Assembly: GCA_037957365.1 (NCBI GenBank)
Contig: JARHVA010000002.1
Coordinates: forward strand, 1,316,001 to 1,380,000
From: Torreya grandis
Taxonomy: Eukaryota; Streptophyta; Pinopsida; Cupressales; Taxaceae
Reading direction: 5' to 3'
DNA: 64,000 nucleotides
Below, piece after piece: positions 36,961-50,259 of this stretch. The translations under genes were made by a program, and so were the position numbers. Positions within the stretch are counted from its first letter, which is position 1, and every line of letters starts with the position of its first letter. Below the pieces are notes generated by a model. It was not told the DNA's origin and made no database searches. It was given only the letters and a program-made list of their open reading frames with translations.

Positions 36961-38324
36961 CCAACATTCATCAAACAATCTTATTCTAATTACAAATTTT
37001 TTAGTATTATCATTGATGTCAAAGGTGCATCTTAAGAAGGTTGATGTCAAAGGTGACTAAGCCTAGTTGGCACTATGTGATGTGACATTGTGCATTGAGA
37101 GAGCATTGTAATTGAGGTCATTGAGAGAGTGTTTTCATGAGATATTTTTGTCATGAGATAAATATAAAGAGTGAATTTTAATGTAATTAATGCCTTATGG
37201 TTGCATGAAGGTATTGGTCATTGATGTCAAAGTTGTATAGGAAGACTAGTAATGAGCCTATTCATGACATGAAGAGGTATGTGCATGAAAATGAATGATC
37301 ATAGGAATCTGAAGGCTGTATGGAAATATTTTATAATTTATTTTATGCATTGAATCATTCATGAGAGTTTTAGGGTGATCCTATAGGGATAGGACCTTTA
37401 GACTAAGCCTACACCTAGACCTCTCTTAGACCCTGCCTATCCTAATGAGGTATGAAGATCATATTTCAAGTAAATTATTCACATATGAGCATGTAAATAG
37501 GTGAGATAATTTTTTTTATGCATGATCACAAAGTTTGAGGTCAAGACTTGAAGTAAAAGTACATGAAACATAGTTTTAGGCCTTCTTGAGCTCACAGAAT
37601 GAGGTCTTAAAACCAAAAATCACTTTCAGACATTTTTTGGCATGTGTAATATCTAAATGGGAATATTATATGTTAAGGAGAGATTGGTAAGGGTCCTATA
37701 TAAGATATAAAATAATTGGTTTTAGATTCAAGGGGTATTCCTTTATGAACAAATGTTAACACCAAAACCTATGTTAAACCTACCTAAAACCTTAATAAGG
37801 ACCCGATGTGAAAGATCTTGTTCAAATCAGCTAAGAATGGAATAAAATTAATATATAATATATTGGATAATATATTTAACTCTCCCAGGTATCTCCAAGT
37901 GGTGGTGGTCAGTTAGATGAGAGAGAAAATGCATAGATACAAGCTTATTTGTCAAGAAGTTGGTGTAGCTCTCAAAAGTTATATTGGTCAAAGAAATAAA
38001 ATGGATGAGAGAAGAAGATAGAGACTCATTTTTCATGTCCATAATGATTTATGTATAGGTTATAGCCTTAAAATGTTCTAATTTGGTCATCCAAGTTAGC
38101 CAATTGTAGATAGACCTAATGATGCAAATAGTGAAAAACCCAAGCATAAATGAGAAGATGGATTTGAGGGTATAAGCATACCAGATTGATACAAAAAAGT
38201 GCATGAAGATTTTATTTATTAATCATAAGTCATGTTAATTTTTGGAAGAGGTTTTGGAGGTCATAAATTAGGTGAAAAAGTTTCTCACAAAATGACATGT
38301 CTAGTTCGGACAAGACTGTGTGAT

Positions 38325-38329
38325 ATAAG
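38325..38329. repeat. Target-site duplication of D, left (ATAAG)
   Basis: Identical to 43440-43444. The unfilled site in the 3' LTR of A has the same ATAAG once (near 62813). Confidence 0.8.
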
Positions 38330-40373
38330 TGTTGACCAAATTTGACTTTTAAGTCAAATCAGGGCCCCTATAGGTAAAAAATGTGTTTTATATGTTTTAT
38401 TAGGTATAATTTATTGTCATGTGGTGTTTTATATGTTATTTTATGTTATTTAATGTCATCCTATCCTTGGTCTTAGTCATATTAGTCAATTTGTCATTTT
38501 GGGTCTTTTAGTGGGCTTTTACGGGTCATAAATGTAAGTGGCATGGTTACCAAGGTGCATAAGTGTCAAATTTTCATTTAAATCATAAAATAGGTCATTT
38601 TAAATTTTATTTATGTCATTTACATTAGAATATTTCAAGTTTTTAAATAAAATTCAAGAATCCAATTAAAAAAGAGAGCATTTGGTACTTGTATAGCTCA
38701 TAGAGAAGTGTGCCAAATGGGAAAAGATCATATAAGGACTATTAATCTTCCTAAAACTCATATTAATTATTTACATTCTTTTTAATTTCCATTTTTAATC
38801 CAAAACCATTCTAATCCGTCTTTGTTTTCTCAGACATGTAAAAGTGACCTTTAGGTTTGTGCTTAGTACGGATAGCTGAAGAGGTTTAAAGATAAATGAT
38901 TTTGTGAGGTTGTATTACACTTAGATACCTTATCTTAAATTATAATATTTATAATAATAGTTTCTTGTGCTTCATGAACCATTCTCATGAAGTTAGTTGT
39001 ACTTTTATTCTTATTATTTCATGCACCCTATAGGTTTTGCTCCATTTTAGGCAAGTACGTATGAACCATTGCTAAGAATGATTCCATATGATTTTTTAAT
39101 CCTTATATAATTCTATATGTTTAGTTTCAAGTTTATTTTATAGTCCAAATAACTCACTTTGTAGGAAGGTGTCACCATGTGAGGTTTCAATCAGAAATCT
39201 TTGTTTGCAGAGTGTTTGGTTCTCAGAGGAAGATTCATAAGAACGTGATGTGATTTTTACCATATTTTAATTCCATATTTATCATTTTTAGTCTCATAAC
39301 ACCATGTTTGGATCAATTTTTTAGTCTTGCTAGGCTCATAGTCAACTCCATGCTTAATTTCACTTACAGTCACATGTTTAAGCTTGTCCATCTTGTTCAT
39401 ATATTTGTAGTCATGATGTATCAATTAGTTCAAGTCATTAATATCTGAATATATTTCATTTAGATGTTTTAAAAAGTGAAATATTGGTAACAAACTCAGT
39501 CACCATGCTAAATTGGTCATTAAACACTCTGCCTACGTTGTTCAGATGTCTGCAAATGGTTTTAATGTTAATATGGAAGTTTTAGAAGTTTTATTCATAT
39601 CTATATAATATCCATCATGTTTTTGAGGGGTTAAATTTGAGTTTGATTTGCTCTTAAGAATCATTCATCCATTTTTTACTCCATTCTAGACACCCTACCT
39701 CTATGTGACAAAAAACCACCTACATGTGGTTGTAGTAGAAGTATGAGGGTACTTGTAGGGACATATTTGAACATGTTGAACCTTAATTTAAGTCCTAACA
39801 ATATGGGGATATCCTAACATATATGAATGGTATGTTAAGTGTCAGGTGATAAGTGAAGAATCAACCTCAAATACAAATGATTGAGTTTTCGGCCCATTAT
39901 CCCTAAAGCATGAAAAATAGAGTTTCAGGCCTTTTTAGAGATAGATTAAAATAGGCTTATCAAGTTGTTGAAAACTTATTAAAAAAACTATATATAATCC
40001 TATATCATATATAAGATCCTTGAAAATTTTGATAGGGAAAGGATTAGTGGAGGATGGTGATTGAGAGGCCCAAAGTTTTACTCATAAAAACATTGCAAAT
40101 AAGAAATGACATCTACAGGGTTTGATCCAAAAATACTTTCTCCATCCAAAGGTTGAAAAACTTAACTATGACACTATGATGGAGTGATTCCAAATGGTGA
40201 AGGTGATACTCATGATCTAAAATACTATCAAACAAGATGATAAGTGGTGTCATGCTCCTCAAACTCACCTACAGTCCATACAAGTTGCCTAGACATCCAC
40301 CTACAACAAGCAGTGACCTAAACTTGATGTATAGGTGGTGTTTTAAGGCATGCAATGGGAATAAAATTATGGA

Positions 40374-40483
<110 letters not shown>

Positions 40484-41269
40484 CATAATTAATGTAAAGT
40501 ATTTAAACACCATGATTAATCTCATTTAAGGCTAATACACACCTACAAGAATCTTAAGGGTAGAGTTTCTCAGTCATGAGGGAAGAACTTAGTCTTATGA
40601 GTTCAAGGTGATTGTAAAGCCATTAGGAGAAGTTGTAATTATGAAAAAATATTTTTAACACCTTCCACAGAGCCATGATGACCTTTATAATCTTTTTTAT
40701 GTGTGAAACAAGCCTACACAAAGTTTTCCAAGCTAATTTGCACCTACATCCAACTATGTTTGACTGTGTTGACAGTGAGCTAGAGAGAGGTTTCTTATTG
40801 ATTGGTATTATACAAACATGAGTGGAAATGTATAAACACTTTAAATGATCTAATAATGTTTTTAAATGTATAATTTATATATCCAAATCCAAATTCAAGC
40901 TAATGAAACCCACAAGCATAAGCCTTGGAGTAGAACATAGTCAGTCATGTAAAAACTCAGTCTTGAGGATTCAAAGATGAGAAGGATCTGTAGAAAGTTT
41001 AAAATGGTAAATGGACATATAAAAATCTCATATTTATCATTATAGTCTCTATATACTTTTTTAAATGGAATACAAGTGGAGATAATTCCTTTTAAATGCA
41101 ATACATAATCCACTTTGGAAATTCCAACACATAGTCCTTGTGTATAGAAACTAGTCTTGGAACTAGAAGCTTTGGATGGGAAAACGAAATAAATAGGGGA
41201 TATGGTTTTTTGTATAGAGTATATAATACCTTAATAATATCTTAAGAGACTCATATTTCCTAAAAAAAT

Positions 41270-41315
41270 AGGGGAAGTACCCCTTATTTTGTCTTAGATG
41301 GGGGGTACTTCCCCT
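41270..41315. repeat. Perfect 14-bp GC-rich hairpin
   Basis: AGGGGAAGTACCCC (41270-41283) and its exact reverse complement (41302-41315) flank an 18-bp loop. Each arm also contains an internal GTAC palindrome. Confidence 0.85.
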
Positions 41316-43439
41316 GGTGCATACATTGGCAGGTTTGAGGAGAAATTAATGAGTGATGGACAAAATGATGTTTAAACATCTCAAGTAGTTGTGTGGATTT
41401 ATATATCATTAATTAAAAAAATTATAAAACCTCATAGGATTATGTAACCTATCAAGATAATCTAACATGCTAAATTTACAGATAGGCAACAAGACCAACA
41501 TTAGGCCTAGTGTCCAAATGGGGGGTCTTCCACACTTATAGCATGAGATGAGATATATAACCTATTGAAACATGTTAATATGGTAATTAAAATTATTTTA
41601 ATGCTTTAAATTTATAAATAAATTATAAATAAGGTCATTTTTGGCTTAGAAACCAAATCAGACCTGCAAATAATAAGAGAACAAGCTCGATAGGTCAAAT
41701 TCAAATGCTCATATCTTTCATGAGGCCTTGCATGGATGCCAAAGGAGTTTATATGTGTTATAAAGGTCCTTAAAAATCATCCTTGTGTAATTTTTTTTAA
41801 ATTTTTATGTCATATCTTTATGAACAAAGCTTAAGATTCAAAATAGGCCTAAAACCTTTGCAAACCCTCAGTCAAGACCCAATTGGAGAGATGAAGCTAG
41901 AGATGCATTCTAATGGAATAGTTTTATCATGATAGTTATTAAAAATTGTAGAGTAATCACTCGATATCCCTTCCATAATTTTTATTTGTATTTACTTGTA
42001 TAGATAGGGTACAAAATAGGCTTTTCTTGATAGTTTTGTGCATTGTGTAGGCTCTAGGAGGAGTCTGAAGATAAAACCAAATTTGGGAGAAAGATTTTAT
42101 TGATATTTTTGTGCACTATATAAGTTATAAGATGATTATAAATATGAAACTAATTCACCATGCTCATTTAATGCCTCAAAAAAACTCCTAAGTACCTCAA
42201 TAAGAGCTCTCATCTCAACCAGTCAAAATTGGCATTTTGGACAAGCTAGTGAGAAGGGTGGAAAACATCAAGTGGGGTAATTTTAAGATGTCCCTAATTC
42301 TTATAAGGACATGTAGGCTATTTATAGGTGTCATCCACTCCACCCCTATATTTTCATGTGTAAATAATTCCTTTTTGGAATCCAAGTGTGTAGGGTGCAT
42401 GAAAGAGGAGTTTTCTTGATAGCAGATGATGATATCTCATTTTGGGATGATTTCAAAGGACCAAGACTGTAACCAATGCATGGAGAGGCATGTCTAAAAT
42501 CCTTACCCTTAATTCTAATCATTGAACCTATTATTATTCAATTATGATGCATTTAATAAGCCTAAATCGTGAAGGTGGTTATTTTAAGATAGAATGAGGA
42601 ATCTTATGCCACTTTGTAAGAGTTTGATGACTTAGATAACCACTTGTTCCTTCTAACCTTATTTGGTTCATCCCATATCTTATTATCATGCACAAGTAAC
42701 TAATATTTCTTAGATTTACAAGTGTACTTGTCATTCTTGGACTTCTCTCTCTCAAGTTCTATAAGAACTAGCCATTTTGGCTATTGTAACTTATGCTCCA
42801 CCTAAGTATGGTGAAGCCCTGCTCATTTGCATACCATTTGATCAATAATACTAATAATTTTTACCTCTTCATGACTATTCTTAGTGTGTTTTACTTTAAT
42901 GTTAGATCTTTATTAGTGGATACTATGTATTTTTTAGCATGTTTTCTCATTTTTACATCCTATTTGTAGTTGAAAATTTTCTTCTTGTAGGGCATGTGAA
43001 GTGTTATAGGAGATTTCAAGAGTTTAATGAGTTATTCTTTTCATTAGTGCCATTCAAGGCCTCTTATCTAATCCTCCTAGCTTTACACATTCATCCATAA
43101 CCTCGTAATGTAATATTGATGTGAGAAGATGTAGATTAGAGAAGTGTATGTTTAGTTTATCCCTTGATTTCATGTGTAACATGCTACTATTTGGAAGTCA
43201 TCATCTAATTTGGTGTATCACCTCCCTTAGAATAGTTTGCTTTTAGTTATCTCTCTCCCTTTTTTGCCTAAAATTTTAGGTGTAGTTGCAATCCAAAGTG
43301 GTACATCAAGGGAGCTACCCCTATCTATAAATTCACCTCATCCTTAGGCTACCCACAAGCCTAGAGGTGTTTCCATTGTACCATTTGGATGAGGATAGCT
43401 TAGGCATCTCCTCAAAGGGTGCAAATCCAAGTAATAATA

Positions 43440-43444
43440 ATAAG
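43440..43444. repeat. Target-site duplication of D, right (ATAAG)
   Basis: Matches 38325-38329 exactly. Confidence 0.8.
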
Positions 43445-44656
43445 GTCAAGAAATTGGTTTGCAGGACCAATATTTTCCATTAGACAATATGAAATTAATA
43501 TTTGAGGGTGTTCTATAGATCTCATAATACCATTTACATGCATCAAGAGTCATGACAAGTGTCTACACAGGTGTTAGAGGTCTAAGTCACCATGGTTGGT
43601 TTTTGAGGCAAATTGGTAGTTCTAATTGAGTGCATTGCAAAGATGTTCTTGAGACTTTATATCCTAAGTGAAAATGTTACAAGAATTTTGTGATGAACCT
43701 AAGGTCATGGAGAACCTATATACATATTTAATTTGTTAGATTTTAGTAGCTTAAGGGTTTTTAAGCTTCATTTTTGTAAGATAAACTTTTGAGGTACACA
43801 GGCCTAATAGGATAGTTTAACCTAAAATAGCTCTCATGGTATGAGTGAAGGAGAAATGTCTAACCAAGCATGGATGAGGTTAGTAAAGTTAATTATATAA
43901 GTTATTGAATGGTTTTTTATTATTGGATAAGGCCATCTAGGCCCAAAAGGATCAATATTTTATGCTAATAAGATAAACCTAATGCAATTAGGTCTCCATG
44001 AGACCTAAAAGAGAAATGAGGTCTAATTAAGTTGTTACAGACCAAAAGGGGTCCAAATTTCATTTGAATCATGTTCATAATATGTTTTAAGACCTATTAT
44101 ATCATTGACCTAAGAGGTTGAAGGTGTGTAGCTAACTAAGTGGTGCGTAACCATGAGTATAGTATATATGCAAGGCAGTTTAGGCCTATTTGAAGTATGT
44201 AACATAAGCGAATAAAATATTTCATGTATGAGCATAAGGAGTTATTGAAATGAGACCATATTAGTAGAGTATAGGTGTTTTGATCAAAATAAATGAGGTG
44301 TATGAGTTGGATCTGAGTAACTTAGGGAGTTGGTGCTTCTTTGCAACTAGGTGCTTGTTAAAGCCTAGTCAAGTGGGTGTTTGACTTAATTGGGGTTGGT
44401 TCTCCAAGTTGAGATGGTACTCAAAAATATTTGGTATTTTTTTATATGAATATAGTTAATTTTTAGATGTCATAGTGGGTATTATTCCCCTTGAGGTTTT
44501 CCCACTCATATATGTGTTATCTTGTATGAATGGTTCTTTATGCTTTGTTAGATCTCAATATTGCTTTCATAGTTCATGAATGATTGTGCATGATTAAAAT
44601 AAAGTTTTTCAAAAACTAATTAACCCCCCCCCCTTAATTATTGTGATTCAAAAAAT

Positions 44657-44675
44657 TGGTATCATATCTTGGTCC
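44657..44675 (+). promoter_or_regulatory. Primer-binding site of copia A (tRNA-Met type)
   Basis: TGGTATCATATCTTGG starts at 44657, directly after the LTR. TGGTATCA is the standard complement to the 3' end of initiator tRNA-Met used by copia elements; the following bases have diverged from TGGTATCAGAGC. Confidence 0.75.
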
Positions 44676-44722
44676 TTTAAATCAGGCCTAAATAGCTTAA
44701 AGGAGATCCTAGAAGCACAAAC

Positions 44723-46250
44723 ATGTCAATTCATGATGTACATCGAGGTTTCTTAACCAATAAGGCTCCTCTCTTTAGTGGGACTAACTATAAATTTTGA
44801 AGCATCATAATGAATACATATCTAATGTCCTTATGGTATGGCATATGGCAATATATTTTTGATGGATTCAATCCACCTTCTACACCACCAACTAACACAA
44901 TAGGTAAGAAGGTAAGGGAAAAAAACTCTAAGGCAATGAATGTCATTATGTGTGGTCTTTCAGAGGTAGATTTTTTAAATGTCATGCATTGTGATATAAC
45001 CAAAGGGAGTTAGAAAAGTTGTATACCCACCGAAGGTAGTTTGAAAGTCTAAAAATGAAGGAGGATAAAAACATTATATCTTATTTTTTAAGAGTAGATG
45101 AAGTGTTAAATGTCATCAAAGGACTAGGAGAGAAGTTGGAAGAATCAATAGTAGTACAAAAGGTATTGAAATACCTAACATCTGAGTTTGATTAAAGGTG
45201 TATACTTTAGAGGAGATCAAAGATCTTAACATATTATGGATGTATGAGTTTCAAGGAATCTTGATTACCTACCTATGCAATGAGAATAAGTGATAGAAGA
45301 CCTTCCAAGAAGGAAGTTATAGTCAAAGTTGAGAAAAAGTCACAAGGTAAAAATGTCAAAGATGAATTTGATACAAACATTAATGATGACAAGATACAAG
45401 CCATATTTATTATAAAATTAAGGAAAGGATCAGGTAAGTATAAGGTAAATTTGTCATTCAAGTGCTTTAACTATGGTAATATTGGTCATTTTACATCTAA
45501 ATATTCTAACAAGGATAAGAATGAGCATGATGGAGAACATGATGAACATCATGGTGATGATAAGAAGGTCTATAATCCTAACAAGAGAAGAAGGAGTTTC
45601 AAGAATTATGAAGGAAATAAAGGTTCATTCAAGAACAAGAGCATTTGTTATACCAAAGAAGATAGTAGCTCATTGATGTAAGTGGCACAAGTACATCTGA
45701 TAGTGATGATGAAAGTCATGATCATGATAACAATGAAACCTTATTCATGACTATAGAAATAGACAATGAGGGTTGTTCAAAAGGAAAAAATCTTATAGAT
45801 GATGAAGAATAAAATGAAGAAGAGGTTGAAGTGAACCTCATTGGTGAGTGCTCTAGAGGAGTTGAAGTTCCAAAAGAGGAAGAATCAGAAACTAAGATCA
45901 TTAGCTGAGAGTTATGAAGAACAAATCAATCTCTTTGAAGAGAGACTAAGAAAAAACACCAATAAACATGATCATATCATAAAATAGTTGGAAAATCATA
46001 TTGAAATTGTCACTACAAGTCTTAAGACCAAGGAGGAAGAATGCATCAAGTTTAAAATAGAAATGGAGTCCTTGAAGGTAGAATTGGATTAGGAAACAAT
46101 CAAGTTGAAGACACATCAGAAATTAAAAAAGAGTACTAAAGTTCTTGGTTATATTTTGAATAATAAAAGGTCTCCACATGAAAAGAGTGTTCTTAGGTTC
46201 AGATAAGACCAAAAATAAAATAAGGAGAGTCAAACCTCAAATAACATTAG
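44723..46250 (+). pseudogene. gag of copia A (broken)
   Basis: The ATG at 44723 opens 'MSIHDVHRGFLTNKAPLFSGTNYKF', followed by a stop where the family has Trp (TGG to TGA). Then come 'MNTYLMSLWYGIWQYIFDGFNPPSTPPT' and 'NSKAMNVIMCGLSEVDFLNVMHC', classic copia gag blocks (44810-45010). A frame shift follows near 45010. The knuckle at 45463-45504 reads CFNYGNIGHFTSKY: two of its Cys are now Tyr (TGT to TAT). A Lys/Asp/His-rich stretch follows. From about 45900 to 46130 a charged coiled coil ('YEEQINLFEERLRKN', 'LENHIEIVTTSLKTKEEE') closes the protein, as in Sirevirus gags. Confidence 0.8.
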
Positions 46251-46699
46251 ATCATCAATAAATGATGGTAATTACAAAGTAAAAACCTATGCAAAAAATC
46301 TCAAATCTGAGACTCAAATTGATCGTCAACAAGTCAATAATAAATTGAATCCTTTAATAGCCAAAAAAGTTAGAGGTACATCATTCAACATCACATAGAA
46401 AAGGTATGTGAATCTTTTCAATGTTTACTATTTATCATGCAATCAATATATACATAGGGCTTGGATTGTAGACATCATGCTAGAATCAATTCCTCATGGA
46501 GGAATAGGATGAATACATATATTTAAAATAGAAGAATAATTATGTGTTATAAGTGTGATCAAAGAGCACATATTTTAAGGGATTTAAAGATGAGGCATAT
46601 AATTAATATTAGTCAAGACAAGAGGTTATATGGACATACCATTTATAAGTGATCAAGAGGTTAGACCCTGTGGACAAGATGGAGGAGAAGAAGACTAAA

Positions 46700-47077
46700 G
46701 GAGAATAATATATGCTAGATCAGACTACCTTTCACATAATATATGAAGGAATTAAATGGTATATAGATAGTGGTTTCTTAATCCACATTAAAAGAGAAAA
46801 GATCAAGTTCATCTCATTAAAGAAAAATGTGTTCAAAACAGTGAGATTTGGATAAAACATAATTGTAAATATAATTAGCAAGGGTATCTTGAGTTTGGAC
46901 AATGGGAAGACCAAGACAAATAATCTGTTTTATGTGTAATATTTGAAACATAACCTGCTTAGTGTAATTAAAATGTGTAACCAAGGACACACACTAACCT
47001 TTCATGATAAAAGGTGAGATATAAGGAGAGCCAAATCAGGAAGGCTAATTGCCAATGCTAAGAGAACTGAGAATAAT
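46700..47077 (+). pseudogene. Protease and start of GAG-pre-integrase region of copia A
   Basis: KWYIDSG (46754-46774) keeps the D-S-G catalytic motif of copia protease. It is followed by 'KFISLKKN' and a degenerate 'VxFGxN' block. 'LKHNLLSVIKMCNQGHTLTF' at about 46947-47006 is the standard linker before integrase. The frame ends at 'RTEN' where insertion E interrupts it. Stops occur in the middle, so it is inactive. Confidence 0.75.
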
Positions 47078-49054
47078 TGATGTAGGGGCATCCTTTAGAT
47101 ATGTCATCATGAAGTCATTTTTGGTTTTAAATAGTATATTAAGTTTCATAGAGTTTTTTTTTGTCCTTAGGAGTATTTATTAGGTGTCTATGTTGTTTAA
47201 AATTCAAAATTCATGGTTTCTCGCCAAAAGCACTTATTCAAAAATTTGAAATTTGGTAAGCCTTTATAAGGAAATTTCATATGTTTTTAAGGGTGTTAAT
47301 GTGTCATAAACATGTTTAATAGGTTTAGATAATATATAAGGGTTAAAATTTCATGATCCTTATGTCATGGTTTCATATTGGTCATATTGTACAAAAATAA
47401 GAATAGTGCCATGTAAACAAAGAGACCTCTTGGAGGGAAAACTTCAAGATTTAATTATGCACCTTATATAGGTGTTTTTTGGAGTTATTTTTGGTATGTA
47501 TTTCATCCATATCATTCAAACATGTTCAAAAATAGATATTTATAATAAAGAAACTGTTTGAAGCAAGATTGTCTGTGTTATCAAATTTTTTGTGTAAGTA
47601 ATTTATTTAAATGAAATGAGTATAAGTTTATTTGGAACACTCAAATGGTGAGTGGATTTTTTTTATGATTTTTATCTTGTTTGCATCATAATATTTTCTA
47701 TATGATGATAAAGGTAACTTTATTTCAAAGTTGGAAAAAGTCACTTTGAGGATTCTGCCAACCTTGTTAAACTGAGAATGCCAATATATAGTCTTGTTCA
47801 AGGAGAAGTCTGAGTATATTATCCTTTATCAATGAGCTTTATGGAATATTTAATATGGGATGTGTATAAAGAGATAATTTAAATATATTTTTAAAAAACA
47901 ATGGTAAAATTAAGTGAGTTTCATTCTGGTCACATTTTTATTCATTGAAAGTACACAATTCACACAAAACTTGAATTATGTACCTTGCATTCCTTTGTGT
48001 TGAATCTTGTTTTTATTAAAATATGATTGGTAAGGGTTCAACACACCCATATATGATGTTACTAAGTCTATTTTTGGTCATATAATCTTTGGATGTTGTA
48101 AGGATAAGGAAATCATATAATATCCATGTTCATAATAATCAAAACACAGTTTTGTAAGATTGAGTTTTTGCATTTGTGATTGCCCCAGAGGTTATGAGAT
48201 GTTGATAATTGAATGAAAAATATGTGTAATCATTATATTAACCTTATCTAATTGGCATATTATATTAAAACTAGTGGATGGTTATTCTATGGAATTCTTT
48301 GCACTCTCGGCCTAAGACAGGGTTGCTTTAGCCCTAAACTAAGGTTTGAACTATTGGGAGAGTTTACACCATTAAAAAATTATAAAACTTGGTGATTGGA
48401 TGTATTTGACTTATATCTAAGTTATTTCAAATTTTTGGATATGTACTCCCTATCTATCATACAATATTAACTTGAAGGTTTGAATGAGGGTTAGATAGGC
48501 CTAATTGAGGCTTGGGATAGTGCAAAAATAGGGTAAATGTATGAAAATGGTAAAATGGAGTATGGTGGAACTAGAACACTTAAAATTATTCTAGGAAATG
48601 ATCTAATTTTTCTTTAAAATTTTTCAGATATTTCAAAACAAGAAGTTTGATCCTAAACAGGGGTAATAGGAGCCTAAGGCTAGGAAAGAGTCTGTTTGAA
48701 CAAAGTGAGTAGAGGAATTGATTTAGTGCATAAAAAGGTTAGTAAATAATATTAAATAAGTTTTAAAAGGAAGAGGAATATCTTTTTGTGATTTCAAATT
48801 TCATGTGATTTGATTCCCTATTCCAAGATCATATTGGCATTGACAACTTGTGAGAGTTGCATGCAAGTTCAAGAGAGCATATAAAAGTGAATGATATAAT
48901 TGATTAAAGATATTTAGATGGTATATTATCAGTGTAAGGATCATTTAAAACTATTTAATCATGGTTCAATTACTTTCATATTCCTAAATAAAATAAGCAT
49001 TAATAAGACACAAGTATATACAGTGTTAACAAGGATATGAAGATGTGAATTGAG
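47078..49054. mobile_element. Insertion E, probable solo LTR (1977 bp)
   Basis: It begins TGATGTAG and ends CTACATCA, a perfect 8-bp terminal inverted repeat with TG/CA ends. It is flanked by ATAAT on both sides (47073-47077 and 49055-49059). No coding domain is present inside. TG...CA ends, 5-bp target duplication and size fit a solo LTR left after recombination between two LTRs. Removing it and one ATAAT rejoins the pol frame of A ('RTENN' to 'IYVLNEI'). Confidence 0.8.
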
Positions 49055-49059
49055 CTCTA

Positions 49060-49930
49060 CATCAATAATATATATGTCTTGAATGAGATCAAGAAGGAGA
49101 GATTATTTATAGTCAATATGGATGAAATTTTTCTATGGTATACAAGGTTAGGCCACCTAAACTTTAACAATCTGTTCAAGATAATCTCTAAGAAGTATGT
49201 AAAGAACATGCCTAAAATCATCAAACCTACAAACACACTTTGCAAGGCATATTAACATGGTAAGCAGACTATAATAAGGTTCAAGTCCAAGGAGTACTCT
49301 ACTAAAATATATTTGGATTTAATACACACTTATCTAAGTGGGACAATAAGAATCCAAATAATTCAAGGAGATAGCTACTTCATGTCACTCATAGATGAGT
49401 ATGCAAGAATGACGTGGGTAGCATTATTGAAAGAAAAATCATGAGCTCTTGACAAGTTCAAGGCATTCAAGACTCATGTTGAGAATGAGAAGAATGGAGA
49501 TATCAAATTCTTGAGATATGATAGAGGAGGATATTTTTGGTCTAATGACTTTTATGGTGTCCATGGAATAAGGAGACAATTCTCAGTAGCTAAGACACCT
49601 CAGCAAAATGGGGTAATTGAAAGAAAGAATAGGATAATTGAAGAGATGGTAAGAAATATGATAAATGAGTCAAGGTTAGCTGATGGATACTAGAGAGAGG
49701 TAGTGAGCACTATATTCTACATCTTTAAAAGAGTATAGATAAGGATTAATGGAAATAATACCCCTTATGAACTGTGGAAAGGTAGACTTATTAATGTAGA
49801 ACACTTTAGAGTGTTTGGAAGTAAATACTTCATCAAAAGATATGAGGAAGACTTAGGTAAGTTTGATTATAGGTCTAATGAAGGTATATTCTTAGGATAC
49901 TAATCATTAATTTCATCCTATATATATTAT
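49060..49930 (+). pseudogene. Integrase of copia A (broken)
   Basis: Blocks: 'LWYTRLGHLNFNNLFKI' (GAG-pre-integrase, about 49132), 'LDLIHTYLSG' (about 49315), 'YFMSLIDEYARMTWVALLKEKS', 'KFLRYDRGGYF' (about 49507), 'RRQFSVAKTPQQNGVIERKNRIIEEM' (about 49570) and 'NTPYELWKGR'. The family HTD motif reads HTY, so the first catalytic Asp is lost. The second Asp (YDRGG) and the Glu (VIERKN) are kept. Stops occur after KEKS and after the ADGY segment (about 49691). The open run 49511-49693 is a fragment. Confidence 0.85.
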
Positions 49931-50259
49931 AATAATAGGTTGCAAAAGATAGTGGAAAGCACCAATGTTAAGATTGATGAGACAAAGAAATCACACTCAT
50001 AGTCAAAAGATACATCAGATAATTTGGACCTTAAGATTGAAGAAGAAATAATAGATATTGATGAGGAAGAAGAAGAAGTTGAGGAAAGATAAGACTCAAA
50101 AGTCCCTTCATGATAGATTCAAAGAGAAAATCTTGAATCACAAATCATTGAAAATAAGGATGCAAGTATACAAACAAGAAGGCTGATAAATAACCTAAAG
50201 TAAGAGAATGTTTCTCTATTGTCTAAGATTTAGCCTTAAAAACTTATAGAAGCAAGCAA

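Larger units (their letters stand above)
27790..36990 (-). mobile_element. L1-type LINE, split by a solo LTR, decayed
   Basis: Minus-strand order from right to left is an ORF1 with DUF4283 and a CCHC knuckle (36960-36060), then, after an inserted LTR (32366-36038), ORF2 with endonuclease (about 31960-31000), reverse transcriptase (about 30700-29640) and a C-terminal zf-RVT-like region (about 29350-28200). This is the standard plant L1 layout. Without the insertion it spans about 5.5 kb. No clear A-tail (T run on the plus strand) is seen at the left end, so that end is approximate. The right end is cut by copia element A at 36998. Confidence 0.8.
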
